From the NCBI GenBank assembly GCA_963573385.1, contig CAUYLG010022168.1, positions 1-64,000 of the forward strand: a stretch of DNA of 64,000 nt, read 5' to 3'. This document shows, in pieces, positions 48,040 to 62,477 of the stretch (position 1 is the first letter of the stretch; every line of letters begins with the position of its first letter). The stretch is from Cacajao melanocephalus (Eukaryota > Chordata > Mammalia > Primates > Pitheciidae). Below the pieces are notes generated by a model. It was not told the DNA's origin. It made no database searches and saw only the letters and a program-made list of their open reading frames with translations. Position numbers and translations under genes: made by a program.

Positions 48040-48330
48040 TTGAGTTACCCTCAAGTCAGAGACATGCCACACCCTGCCTTTGGACATTGTTGTATGACAA
48101 TGTGATGCTTGGATCTCTGGCAGCCACCTTTAAGGTATGAAGTGAAAGGTCAGAGATTCACAAAGAAGTTGAGGGGGATGACTGATATGATTGAGCCAAA
48201 GAGTTAAACAACCCTTGAACCACCTACCCAAGACCTGTTATGTGGGATATTATATTTCCTACTATTTGAGATATATAAATTAAGGTTTTCTAAAACTTGT
48301 AGCTGAGGGCATCATTTTAGACATAGTGGT
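48040..48330 (+). mobile_element. ERVL-MaLR-type LTR remnant
   Basis: GATTGAGCCAAAGAGTTAAA, CAACCCTTGAACCACCTACC, GACCTGTTATGTGGGATATT and TTCTAAAACTTGTAGCTGAG keep the order seen in old MLT1-like LTRs. Confidence 0.5.
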
Positions 48331-49924
48331 TAAATTTAAGCTTCTTAGAATTTCAACAAACTTTTGAAATGAATACATGAATATTCATGCAAAAGGATGA
48401 AGTGTAACCACTAATAAATTTCACCTTTCAAATTTTCTCTTCTCTCATCCTCTTCTCCAAACCTACACAGAGCTTTATAAAAATACTAAGTAAGAAAAGC
48501 AGCACTTTCATTTCATACCAAGATAATATTCTCCAACTTTTCCAGTATTATCATATATTTCAATTCTAAAAACCCAGCTGATTTTTAAAAAATGAATTTA
48601 TTTAAACCGGAGGCTTATGTGCCACAAAATCAAATTACTAGAAGAGAATCTCACATGATAGCTTTAATTTTTGAGAGGAGGATTTGAGCCCTTCAGACAA
48701 AACCAGAAACTGTGGACTAAAAATGCTATTTTCAAAATTGCTCATGAGGTTAGCCACCTAGATAGGGGAATGAAACATTATTTTCAGAGCAAAGCCCTAT
48801 CCACTAGGAGGCACTGTTACCTCATAGCTTTCCAATAAAATCCCTTGTTTCTAAAGCGTGTTCATGAATTGTCCCTGCCAAATCAGGAATGCCTCATCAC
48901 ACTTCTTTCAAGCAGGCATGCGTGTTGCTGTTTCTTTATTTCACTGCAACCAAGAAAGTGTCATGCTGTAAGATTGAAAAGAATGATGTTGGAAAGCAGC
49001 TGACATGCAATAAGTTTGATTACTGGCAAACATTCTAATGTCTGATGAGAACACTACAGCTGAGGCCTGCAATTATTTACATCTCCAAAAGATAGATGAT
49101 TTCCCAAATGATATGTAACCAACCAGGCACCCAGAGTGTTGCAAGAATATTTCTAAATTGTAAATTTGAAGGTTAACTGTCTGAAAGTGATGTTCATGTA
49201 GTTTTTGCCCTAGCAAACATTGAATGAGGCATCTAGACAACCTAAGTTTCTCCCTTGATATGACAGGGTTAATTATAAACTCCTCAGGTAATCTCATTTG
49301 GCAGGAGAGATGCAACCAGCTGTGGACGGTGCTGACTCAGAAGGGAGATAGTCTCATTAGCAAATATCACTCAGTGCTCAAAGCATACCAGGTCTCAGTC
49401 TCTATGATCAGAACTTCTGCCAAAGATGAGTGGGCCATAGAGGGCAAAGGCTTTGATGGGGAAAGACAGGGGTCTCTTCCACAGAGCCACTGGTACCAGT
49501 GGTGTTGATGAATACCTGCAAGGACATGGAGTTAAATTTGGATATATTTCTTCTTTAATTTAGTAAATTAAACTTAGGTATTGATGAGACGATGATAAGA
49601 ATGCTACTATAAGCTTAACCTTCAAGAAAATTAGAAAATCTGAGGAATAATCCTTATGGCCCAAATAACAGATTCCTGCTGGCCAGAATGTTCTCAATAG
49701 TTAATATATTTTGCCATCTGCTTCCATACTGTCTTCCCAGCCACACCTTTCAGGATCAGCTTCATGATATATTTTTGGCTTCATGCCTCATCCCTTAAAC
49801 ACACACCCACACAGATACATACACAACCCTTTCATCCAAGCTTCTTCCTGAACTCCTGTAATTTGCCACTGTTCTGCTCTTCTCTCAGCTTGTAATAAAC
49901 AAGCTATTTTTGGTTGGTTTTATC
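48331..49924. other. Unassigned interval
   Basis: Overlapping 80-94 aa frames on opposite strands at 49,073-49,508 have no recognisable domain. No repeat recognised. Confidence 0.5.
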
Positions 49925-50165
49925 TTTTCTCTTATGTTTTGTATCATGCGTCCTTTTCTTCACATTTTTCTGCCCACTTTTATTCTAGCCACACCGGTAG
50001 CTGATTATATTGTGCCCACCCAGATCAAGGGTGGATCTTTCCCTTACCCAACCCACTGACTCAACTGTTAATTTCTTTTGGCAACACCCTCACAGACATA
50101 GGCAGAACCAGGATTTTGCATCCTTCAATCCAATCGAGTTTACACTCAGAATTAACTATCACTTT
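49925..50165 (-). mobile_element. ERVL-type LTR remnant (MLT2-like)
   Basis: Antisense LTR: CTGCCCACTTTTATTCTAGC, GTGCCCACCCAGATCAAGGG, CCCACTGACTCAACTGTTAA, GGCAACACCCTCACAGACAT and GCATCCTTCAATCCAATCGA are the signature phrases. Exact subfamily unresolved. Confidence 0.62.
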
Positions 50166-51100
<935 letters not shown>

Positions 51101-51814
51101 AAATCAATACAGCAAGCAAGCAGGTCCTTTAAATAACAAGCATCTAGACATACTCAGCTGCCATTCTCAAGAAGACTTAACTAACACTAACATTTCTTAT
51201 CACCTTAACCTTTAGATCAATTCCTCAAAATTTATGCTGAATGAATGAAATTGTGAAGACTATAATGGCGTTTTAACAGTTTAGCTAAAATCATTATTTC
51301 TAACTCTACTTGAATTCTCAGCTTGGGATTAAGTGATCTCGCCCAGGTGTTTGTGTCTTCTTGATGATATCAGTCACCTTGCTTCTCAAAGTGTTGCATG
51401 GTCTTCCAGAGGTTCCTCATGAATCCTTCATTTTACACATTTAGTTCTGTTTGTCCTCTATCTTCTTCTTCAATAATTATCCACAGCCTTCAATTTCAGC
51501 ATTTTGAAAAGTTCATTTTCTTTCTTACAAGATAAAAGAGACAAAAATCAAAATTAAATATCATCCAATGAGTCTACCACAGCACTGCTCTGACTCAAGC
51601 ATCTTCTGATGTGCAAGAGGTGTGGCCTGGGACAAGTGTAAGGCATCTAAAGACCTTCTGAACCACTGTAGTAGCCTCTGTGTGAGAATGTGGGGTTGTG
51701 GCAAGATCACCTTCCTTCCTCCCAAGGCACAGACTTCCCAAGACAGAAAGGGGTCATTTCAGGATAAGGATCTCATGGGAGGTTCCTCAGTGTCTTGTTG
51801 TTTGCCACTATTAG
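51101..51814. other. Unassigned interval
   Basis: Nothing recognised. Confidence 0.55.
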
Positions 51815-51900
51815 TGCTTGAGCCAGTCACATTCTTTTTCCTGAGTTTCAGTTCACATCCATAAAATATGAGTAAAATGGAGCTTGATTTTATTTGAGGG
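51815..51900 (+). mobile_element. Possible MIR fragment
   Basis: GAGCCAGTCACATTCTTTTT, CTGAGTTTCAGTTCACATCC and ATAAAATATGAGTAAAATGG resemble the MIR core after its CTGTGTGACC block; short and diverged. Confidence 0.42.
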
Positions 51901-53732
51901 TTCTTCTTTTTCCTAAAATGCAGCTCCCATACTTCATAGCTTTCTCTTCTCTAGCGCCCCTCAGAGAGAAGGAAAATGGGGAAACTAGCACCCTGTTCCA
52001 GAATAAGAAAAAAACAGTCTCACACACATCTTCTCAATCTTCCCTCTTTTATGTACACAAAGAGAATCTATCTTTTTTCCTATGATACCCATCCTTTCCC
52101 CTCCTCTTAACCTGTCTCATTTTTTTTTTGTTTTGCTCAAAACCAAAGGCATTTTATTCTGCTGTGCTCCTGAAGTCAAGAAAAATATATTTCTCTTAAT
52201 CTGTAGCTGAAACCTGCTGAATATAGCATGAACCTTGTGTGAAATCACCCCGCCCCCATGTTGTAATGACAACTAAACTTTTCTGAGGAAAAGTGAGAAG
52301 GCTTGGAAAGATGGTTTATGACAATGAACCAAAGAGCTCTAGCTTTATTTGCATTATAAGGGAGTTCCAAAAAGATTAGGAAGGATTTGGAAACTTGCCT
52401 GTGTACTAGGCAAATGATCCAGTGTATTCTCGTCTATGCTCGTCCATAACCTTTCTGAGCAACCAGCAGTCTGCACAACCTGCTTCCATGGCACAGATAA
52501 TTGGAACAGTGGTTGTCACCTGACCTCTTTCTCCAGAGTATTTAACTAAGAATCCCAGAGCAAAGTTGATTATGAATTTGGAAGGTCATATAAATGCAGG
52601 TGTTGGGGCTGCCGTTATAGAGAATAACGGGTGGTAGAAGAAGTCATAAAAAGAGGAAGACAAGAAAAGGGGAAAAAAATTGAGAAAATCTGAAGGGCAG
52701 ACATGTACTATCTCATGGCAGAGGCAAAGACATGACTGGTTCTCAGAGCTGCCTGCCTTCCTGCCCTTCATAAGAATGGCTGCCCAGATACTCTTAAGTT
52801 CCTGTATTTGAATGTCCTTTCAAAACTTCCCTTTCTTCTTTAGGTTCCTTGAGCAAGCCTTTGTTTCTTGAAACTAAAATTACCTAATAGGTGCCATATT
52901 TGGGGAAAAATGAAGCCTAAAGGAGAATACTACAAAGGAAAACATATGAAATTGATAAGAGAAGCCAACTAGGAAGGCCATAAAAGTATGGATGAATAAG
53001 TCACAAAAGGAAGATGGAGATGGGAAGAACTTTGTTTGGAGGCTGAAATCAGCAAAATTGAGTCAAAACAAGGTATGGACATACTTTTAGGGAAACGAGA
53101 AAGCCTAACACCATGGGTCAAGATAATTTAGGGTGAAGTGAAAGCAATGAAAGGACAGTGCCAAAAAAGGTTAAGTGTTCATATATCTTCTCTCTGACAA
53201 ATTCTTCAATTCTGACATTTTTGTACATCCTTTCTTCACTGAAAATAGTAGAAAAAAATGCTATTTTTTTACAACATGCTTCGCATTAACCTGTCCTAAT
53301 TAAAATGTGAACTTTTGTTTTATTTATAAGAGACACTTAAAATGTTATTGCTACAATGTACACTGTTTTCCCTCTTTAACAATTTGCAAGTAACATAATT
53401 CCTTAACAATATTTTTATGGAAAGGTCAGTGAGGTCACAAAACACATTTAGCTGACAACACTTGGAGTTTCTGCCTTTGAAAACATGTCCAGCAGTTTCC
53501 AAGTCCATCTATTTCTTGTTTATTTTGAACTTTCTCTTTCAAACTACAAGTGCCATATATTTCTCTCGAGTGAGGCCATAATGAGGATTCACTAAGGCTT
53601 ACTTACCTTGCTACATAACTTTGATTGTGATTCCTAACAGAAATTATTCTGGAAATTTTGAGTATAAGAATATAAAGTATTTATTTTGAGGTTTTTCTTT
53701 TGTAAAGATCTAGAGGTCTTGGTGTAAGAATG
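51901..53732. other. Unassigned interval
   Basis: No repeat, RNA gene or coding signal recognised. Confidence 0.55.
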
Positions 53733-54042
53733 ATCTCTGCTTTGGCAGGGAGATAAGCCTGTAATCCTAGCACTTTGAGAAGCTGAGGCAAGAGTTCAAG
53801 ACCAGCCTGGGCAACATGGTAAGGCCCCATCTCTACAAAACATAAAATAAGATTAAAAAAATAAAAATTTAATCAAATTTTAAAAATTAGCTGGGTGTGG
53901 TGACATGTGCCTGCAGTCTTAGTTACTTGGGAGGCTGCTGTTGGAGGATTACTTCAACCAAGGAGGTCAAGGTTTTAGTGAGTCATGTTCACACCGCTGT
54001 ACTCCAGCCTGAGAGATAGACTAAGACCCTGTCTGTACCCTC
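53733..54042 (+). mobile_element. AluJ, old and decayed
   Basis: Sense Alu: AGCCTGTAATCCTAGCACTT, AAGACCAGCCTGGGCAACAT, an expanded A/T-rich linker near 53,840-53,880, and ACTCCAGCCTGAGAGATAGA. Confidence 0.92.
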
Positions 54043-54094
54043 AAGAGTAAAAATTAATTAAAAATGAAAAACATAAAAAAATGAAACCTATATA

Positions 54095-54450
54095 GTCATA
54101 TGTTACTTCACAAGGGGGATTCATTCTGAGAAAGGTGATTTTGTCATTGTGCAAACATCAGAGTGTACTTACACAAATGTTGATGTTACAGCTGCCTACA
54201 CACCTAGGCTACCTGTATAGCCTATGACTCCTAGGCTACAAACCTATATAGCATGTTACTTTCCTGAATACTGAAGACAATTGTATACTGAAGACAATTA
54301 TAACATAATGATAAGTTTTTGGTATTCTAAACATATCTAAACACAGAAAAGGTACAGTCAAAATATAATATGGTATTATAATATTATGGGGCCACTGTTG
54401 TATATGCAGTCTGTCATTGACTTAAATGTCATTATGCAGAGCATGGCTGT
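54095..54450. mobile_element. Tigger-type non-autonomous transposon (MER8-like)
   Basis: GTCATATGTTACTTCACAAG, GTGCAAACATCAGAGTGTAC, ACACACCTAGGCTACCTGTA, TATATGCAGTCTGTCATTGA and the GCATGGCTGT end match this Tigger MITE family. A 17-base unit ATACTGAAGACAATT(G/A)TA is duplicated in tandem at 54268-54300. Confidence 0.78.
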
Positions 54451-55094
54451 GTTTCATCAATAGAAAACCATACCAAGCAGTCTTCCAACGACAGCCCCAT
54501 GCCTACAATCTGGGCCAACAGGCTGGACACACACATCCACAAGCAGGGCAGATGCCAGGTGTACAGGTTTCTTCCTCCCAGCAGTTCTCAGTGTGTCCAA
54601 ACCAGAGTTGCCTGTAGAGCCATTTCAAACTCCACATGATGCATATCTGTCTATGTGTGTGGGTGCAACATTCATCTTTCCACACCATATACACAGATTC
54701 GCTTTCAAGCAAAGAACGCTTCCATTTATTGTGCTGGTCAAATGTTCCACTGTTTTCATGTCCACTCCTTATAATGGAGGACAGGGGGAATGGAGAAAGC
54801 TGGTATGCCTGCTTACCCTCTCCCTCTTCTTCTTATGACAGATCTAGCCATAATCACCTAAGTTCCTGCTGCCCCTGAATAGCTGTTTTCACATGGTCCC
54901 AGCTCCAAAGAGACAGCCTCACTATGACTCTGATGATGGCAGCCTGGAATTCTCTGACCTGCCTCAGGAAGTGATTTCTGGTTTCCCGAATAGCCTAAAG
55001 TGATAAATGCTTATATCACAGTTTTGGGCACATCCAAACACTCTCATGTGTGCATACATATTCAATATTATTATTATTGTTGTTACATTATTAT
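54451..55094. other. Unassigned interval
   Basis: Frames of 63-81 aa in several phases with no domain; nothing else recognised. Confidence 0.55.
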
Positions 55095-55315
55095 CAGAAC
55101 TGTAATAAACACTTATATAGTATTTCCTATGTTTGAGACAGTCTTCTAAGCTATGAAGTCATTTAATCTTCATCACAATCCTATGAAGTAAGTTCTGGTA
55201 TAATTATTTCCTTGTTGCAGAGGAGGAAAATTGCTACCTGAAGGGATTAAGGTGGGATGTGCAACTTGCACTGGCAATCTGGCTCCAGAGCCCATACTCT
55301 TGTTCCCTAACACAC
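55095..55315 (-). mobile_element. MIR SINE
   Basis: Antisense MIR: AGTCATTTAATCTTCATCAC, AATCCTATGAAGTAAGTTCT, TGCAGAGGAGGAAAATTGCT and CTGGCTCCAGAGCCCATACT. Confidence 0.82.
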
Positions 55316-56339
55316 TTTCTTTCTATACCTGTATGTACATGCACACACATGCAGACACACATGCATCTGCATGCTCCCCCATATAAAAATCTAAACATAG
55401 CTCTAGCACTCTAGGCTCTCACTTCAGCCGTTGAACCGACATAGGGGATGTGGCTCAAATAAACATGTTATTATAAAATCTTCCACATGATTTAGATTTA
55501 TAATTCTATTTAGAAGCCATTGCTTTAATCTATGTCTTCTGTGGTTCTTCTCTAATTGTGAGGCAGAATTGGGAAAGCTTTCACAGAGGGAAGAGTATTT
55601 TCTAAATCCATCTTCTTATCTCTTTTAGCTAGGAGCCAGCATGATGTAGTATTATTTTTAATACCAAAGGGTCTTTCTAGATTCCCATAGCTCTCCTCAT
55701 TATGGTCTTTTATTATAGAAAACATTCTCTCACATCTTGCATTCTTGCCTCATCTATCTTAGCAAACTCCAAGTGAGTTTGGTAGTTAAGAGACTGGAGA
55801 TTTTTCCTCTTTAAATATTATACGTTTTAAAAATCTATGTTAAGTTAGGATGGATTAATGGGTTAATTCCAGACTTTGCAAAGCTAACGCCATATTATGT
55901 GATATCCTGAAAGCCTGGAGGGTTTGAGACATCTGCTATTTTCATAACTTAAAGAGTGAACAATCGGCTCAGCTCAGGAAAAGAAAATTAATCTCAGTGT
56001 TTTCATGGGATAGGGAGTGTTATGGGAATATAGGGAGAACCACAGAAGAAAATGTAGGCAAAGTATATACTCTATATATTTAGGGAGATTCCTAGTACAT
56101 GACATTTGGGACATAAAGCCTCTTGTATTTTTTGTGAGACAAACAGACCTGATTCAGGCTTTGCCACACTATTTGTGAATCCCAAGAAGGCTCAGCTACA
56201 AGGTGGGGGACTTGTGTCTTGAAATCAGTTATAATAATAGGAAATATTTTATTATGTTAAGAAAACAATATCAAAATAAACCATTTCATTGAAGTTGTTA
56301 ACTAAATTCTCTTTCTACTTTCCTCTTCAATCTGGCATA
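55316..56339. other. Unassigned interval
   Basis: Nothing recognised. Confidence 0.55.
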
Positions 56340-56460
56340 GTTTTTGAAACTTTAAAACTGGAATAATAATAGTGCCCCTTCCTCAGTTGTTGGAGCAAAT
56401 AACTGAGTAATACCAGCTCCCAAAATGCTGAATAAATGTCAGCTTTTAGTAATAGCATTA
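56340..56460 (+). mobile_element. MIR 3' fragment
   Basis: TAAAACTGGAATAATAATAG, TGCCCCTTCCTCAGTTGTTG and TGCTGAATAAATGTCAGCTT match MIR from core to 3' end. Confidence 0.65.
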
Positions 56461-56664
56461 TGATTGGTATTGAGTAATATAATTTCTGACCTAAGGGATT
56501 ATTCAAAAGAGTTGAGATTTAAATTTTCCATTATCTATGGCTACCTTAAGTGTTTAATATAACACATTGACATTCATTTTTTTTTCTTTCCAAAACTGGC
56601 AATTACATTCAGTTTCGAATATAGCATAATGAAATTTTTAGATACCATTTTAATGTTTTGTCTT

Positions 56665-56748
56665 TGAGAAATTAAAGCTGGAGACTTTTTCAAGAAGACA
56701 TAGCTACAGAAGGCAGAATCGGGACTCGGACTCAGGTCTTCCGATGAA
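56665..56748 (-). mobile_element. MIR fragment
   Basis: AAAGCTGGAGACTTTTTCAA, CATAGCTACAGAAGGCAGAA and CGGACTCAGGTCTTCCGATG match antisense MIR head, in the opposite sense to the fragment 200 bases upstream. Confidence 0.6.
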
Positions 56749-57744
56749 TAGTTATAAAATAAGACAAAACTATGATAAGTCTTAAAAGATGGTAGTGTAA
56801 GTTCTACTGTGGTTCAGATGAAGAAAGAGGAACATCTTAATGGAAACTGGGATGGGTAGAGGGTGCCTGTTTGAAATTCTGTTCAATTGCTTCCATTTTT
56901 GCCTGGATGTTTCTACAGATTTTACTGAATTAGTCAGCCTTACCAATTTGAGGTTCTGACACAGAAGTTGGCTACAGAGTCATTTTATCCTAATCCAGTT
57001 AGAATCAGCTTCACCCTTTTCACTTACATGATAAATCAGGCTCAAGCCTTGCACTCTGCTTAAAAGGAGGTTGGAAATGAGTTCCAATTTAGAATAAGAC
57101 CATCTGCACCATATGTGGCCCATCCAATTGTGACTGGCTCTGCCCTGGCTACCAAACTAATTATGGATATATTTCAGAGTGTAACTTACTAGGCTTAAAA
57201 TCCTTAATTGGCCAAGTTTTATTTTGTCAAAATCCCTTTGCTTTTGCTTTGGAAAAAGGTTCAGTAATCAAGATAAAGTATGTAATGAACTATTAATTAA
57301 AATCAAATTTAATTTTAAAAAGTCCATGATGAATATAACATTAAATTTTTAAATTAAGACAGGATTCAATACTTCACAGTCGTTCCTCCCTATCCTCATC
57401 CTAATCTGGCCCTGGTTCCAATAAAAGTTTATAAAAGTAGACAGCCAGCCTACAGGCCATAGTTTACTCATTTGATCTAAAACATATATATATTATATGA
57501 AAGTATTTATCTGGATTATGGGGTTTGGGAGTGCCTATTTAAATATTGCTTCTAAAGCAAGTGCCTTTCTAAACCCACCTTGGTCCCAAATTAGGTTCCA
57601 AGCAGGCTTGGAATTGAGATACTTTATTAATCCACTGTATATCACACTTAATTTGCTTATATGCCAACACATTTTGCATAATATCTCAACACTTGTGTTC
57701 CAGAAAAGTACTGGTATGGAAAATTCCAGAGAATAAAGATTAAT
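56749..57744. other. Unassigned interval
   Basis: A 79-aa frame at 57497-57736 has no domain. Nothing else recognised. Confidence 0.55.
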
Positions 57745-57945
57745 AGTGCCTATTCATTTCATGCTCACAGCAACCATGTGAAGTAGATGCCTTTATCATG
57801 ACCCTCATTAAGGAATGAGAAAGATGAAGGAATAACGGTTTAACAATTTACCCAGGACAAGATACCAAGTAAGGGATGAAGCTGAGCTTTAGACTCAGTT
57901 GGGCTGACTCAAGAGTCTGTCCCCTAGGCTGCTACACCAAGTTGC
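57745..57945 (-). mobile_element. MIR SINE
   Basis: Antisense MIR: TCATGCTCACAGCAACCATG, ACAATTTACCCAGGACAAGA and GGGATGAAGCTGAGCTTTAG in consensus order. Confidence 0.75.
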
Positions 57946-58385
57946 CTGTGTTCAGTAGGAAGTAGGAAGTAGGAAAGAGACCACATGTAGTGCAGAGCAA
58001 GAGATATAGGATGGGGAAAGAGTGTTTTCCTTGGACGTTCTGGTTCCTAGTTTGATGCTATGTGATGCCATCTGCATTTCTGCCCTTGGGTCATGAGATT
58101 CCTCCTGTATCCTTTGAAAAATTCTCATCATTAACTTGTGCTAGCACAAGTAAATTTCTGCTGGTCCTCAACAGATCTTCAACACAAAAACAATCCTGAA
58201 TCAAGGCTGATTATTCAAAAGCTCCACCCTGATATTACCCATGTTACTTTCTTAATTTGACAGCTGTACTAGTTTTTATCATCTCAACAATCATGTCATT
58301 TGTATTAAATGTTTATAATTTTGTCTATAGGCTATTTGACACCTTTTGTAATCCTTTTAAAAAATAGTGACATATGTGCATATAC
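57946..58385. other. Unassigned interval
   Basis: A short AGTAGGA/AGTAGGA tandem occurs at 57,954-57,973; nothing else recognised. Confidence 0.55.
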
Positions 58386-58710
58386 ATACAGTTGATCCTT
58401 CATATCTACAGATTCAACCAATCGCAGATTGAAAATATTTTTTTTAAATTATAGCTGCAATTGTACTGAATATGTATAAACTTTTTCCTCTTCATGATTT
58501 TTTTAAACAATACAGTATAACAACCATTTTTACATTTACATCGTGTTAGTATTATAAGTATTCTAGAGATGATTTAAAGTATAAAAGAGGATGTTTGTAG
58601 GTTACATGCAAATAGTAGGCTATTTAATATAAGAGATTTGAGCATCTGTGGATTTTGGTATGGCAGGGTCCTTCAATTAATCCCTTAGGGACAGCAAGGG
58701 ACAATTGTAC
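58386..58710. mobile_element. MER2 (TcMar-Tigger), full length
   Basis: Starts CAGTTGATCCTTCATATCTA just after TA and ends GGGACAATTG before TA; inside are AACCAATCGCAGATTGAAAA, TAAACAATACAGTATAACAA and GATTTGAGCATCTGTGGATT. The ends are imperfect inverted repeats and TA is the mariner-type target duplication. Confidence 0.88.
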
Positions 58711-58712
58711 TT

Positions 58713-59017
58713 TTCTTTTCTGCTTTTTATTTTTTTTAAACAGAGTCCCATTCTGTTGCCCGGACTGGAGTGCAGTGGCATGATCTCAGCTCAGTGTAAT
58801 GGTTGCCTCCCAGGTTCAAGCAGTTCTCTAGCCTCAGGCTCCTAAGTAGCTGAGACTACAGGTGTATACCACCATGCCTGCCTAATTTTTGTACTTTCAG
58901 TAGAGATGGGGTTTCACCACGTTGGCCAGGTTGATCTCGAACTCCTGACCTCAAGTGATCTGCCCGCCTGAGCCTCTCAGAGTGTTGGGGTTACAGGCGT
59001 GAGACACCACACCTGGC
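58713..59017 (-). mobile_element. Alu inserted at the MER2 edge, with target duplications
   Basis: Antisense Alu with T/C-rich tail first and GTGAGACACCACACCTGGC last. CAATTGTACTT flanks it (58702-58712 and 59018-59028). The duplicated site includes the last bases of MER2, so the Alu is the later insertion. Confidence 0.95.
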
Positions 59018-59028
59018 CAATTGTACTT

Positions 59029-59989
59029 ATCTTCCAGTTATACTGTACTTCTGGTGTACAAGCTTTCTGCTTCCATGGTATCTAGTTGTATTGTATGCAC
59101 AGTTGTCACACAATAACTATTTTAGAATGAGTAAAATCCATCTAGTAACCATTTCTATTTTTACCCCAGCTACAAGAACAAACATCATCTCCAACACTGT
59201 TAATATGCAACCACATATTTTAAGTATAAAAAAGATGTTTGCTTTCTGTGCTGTTAACATTGGAATAAACAAGTCTGAATTATGAGATGCTGTAATTCCT
59301 TAGAGAGCCACTAATGACAATAGAAAACATGAGTGCAAAGCTCAAATGGTTTGTGTGTTCACCAAAAACTCAATTCAAAAGTATGGCTCAATAATTCAAC
59401 TTTCTCTATGAGGTTGTTTTATTTTTAATTTTATAACCTTCCTAGATTAGAGAACGAAGCACATAATATACACAGACAAAATCCAACAGAGCCTAGAAAA
59501 AAAATCAGGTATTTTTTAAGTCCATTACAACTGAGTAGTACAGCTAATTATTTTATTTACATAACCAGTGCAATGGTGTGTGAGTCTGCACCAGTTTTGG
59601 ATGGCATTACCTGAAGTTATGCTTTGGAAGAAATGATGGAAATGTGCTAGAAATACAATGCATGTTTCCGAGCTTACTTTGTGAATTCTTGTATCCACAA
59701 GGTTATTCAAATACAAAATAAGTATATTGAATTCCAGATGGCAAAAACCACAATCTTAGAGAGTAGCGTTGTAAATCTAATGCAGATTCTAACAGCTAGA
59801 AATCATTGAATAGCCATCGCTTGAAATAATAAGAGTTAAAATTACCACAGTAAGTCAGAGCCTATGGAAAAACTCTACTCTCTATTAATTGCAAAAGTCC
59901 TGTGGGAAGGCCTAGCTGACCCTCTCTGACATCACCCTTAAAGGGTCAGAAGTATATCCTTCTGAAGTCTAACATACCTCAGTTAAATT
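59029..59989. other. Unassigned AT-rich interval
   Basis: Chance frames of 63-64 aa only; nothing recognised. Confidence 0.55.
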
Positions 59990-60110
59990 TCTAAGCTTGA
60001 TTTTCTCATTTGTAAATTGGCAATGATAGTACTTATATCAAAAGAGTACTATGAGGATTTAATCTGTTAATGCCTAAAGTGTGTACTGGCTATGTTATAA
60101 ATATACAACA
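59990..60110 (+). mobile_element. MIR fragment
   Basis: TTCTCATTTGTAAATTGGCA, ATGATAGTACTTATATC and CTATGAGGATTTAATCTGTT match MIR core. Confidence 0.7.
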
Positions 60111-60399
60111 TTGCTGTTTTTATTTCTTATTATTTTACTCATAGTGTTTATCTCCCTGATATTAATTTAACTAAAATTTCTTTGAGACTATATTTTAAAA
60201 CTATAACTTAGAAATATAATACATTTGAGGTTAACCAAAACATCCTCAGGTGTATGACTTGCTAGATAAGAAGGACTCAGTTCAAAGTTAGCCTTTCATG
60301 TTTCAGAAGGTACATTTAATTCTTTGTGTACTACTGTGTGGCTACTGATGACCCTTGGTCCCCAATCAGGGTTGTGTCAAGATGGAAATTTCCTAGGTC

Positions 60400-60710
60400 A
60401 TGGTACAATTGCGTGTCCCGTTTCCTCTGGAAAGGCTTTTTCTTTGGCTTGACTACTGCAGCCCTCACTTTTTATTTGACTCTTTCAAGATTGAATACAA
60501 GAAAACATTTTTGGAAAGACATCTCAGAACCTCTTACCATGTGACAAGATGCCTGTCCTTTCTAAGTTTTACTTTGCACTTATCTGACTTTACAAATAGA
60601 CTGTGAACTCTTTGAACCACTGCACTGTTTTACTTAATTTTGTATCTCTTAAGTCTAAACCAATGTTTAGATAATCTTAGGTATTAAATACACTTTGAAT
60701 GAAAGAAGAA
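60400..60710 (+). mobile_element. L2 LINE 3' end
   Basis: The 3' part is clear: ACTTTACAAATAGACTGTGA, CTCTTTGAACCACTGCACTG and a terminal TTTGAATGAA. The 5' boundary is uncertain. Confidence 0.6.
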
Positions 60711-62477
<1,767 letters not shown>

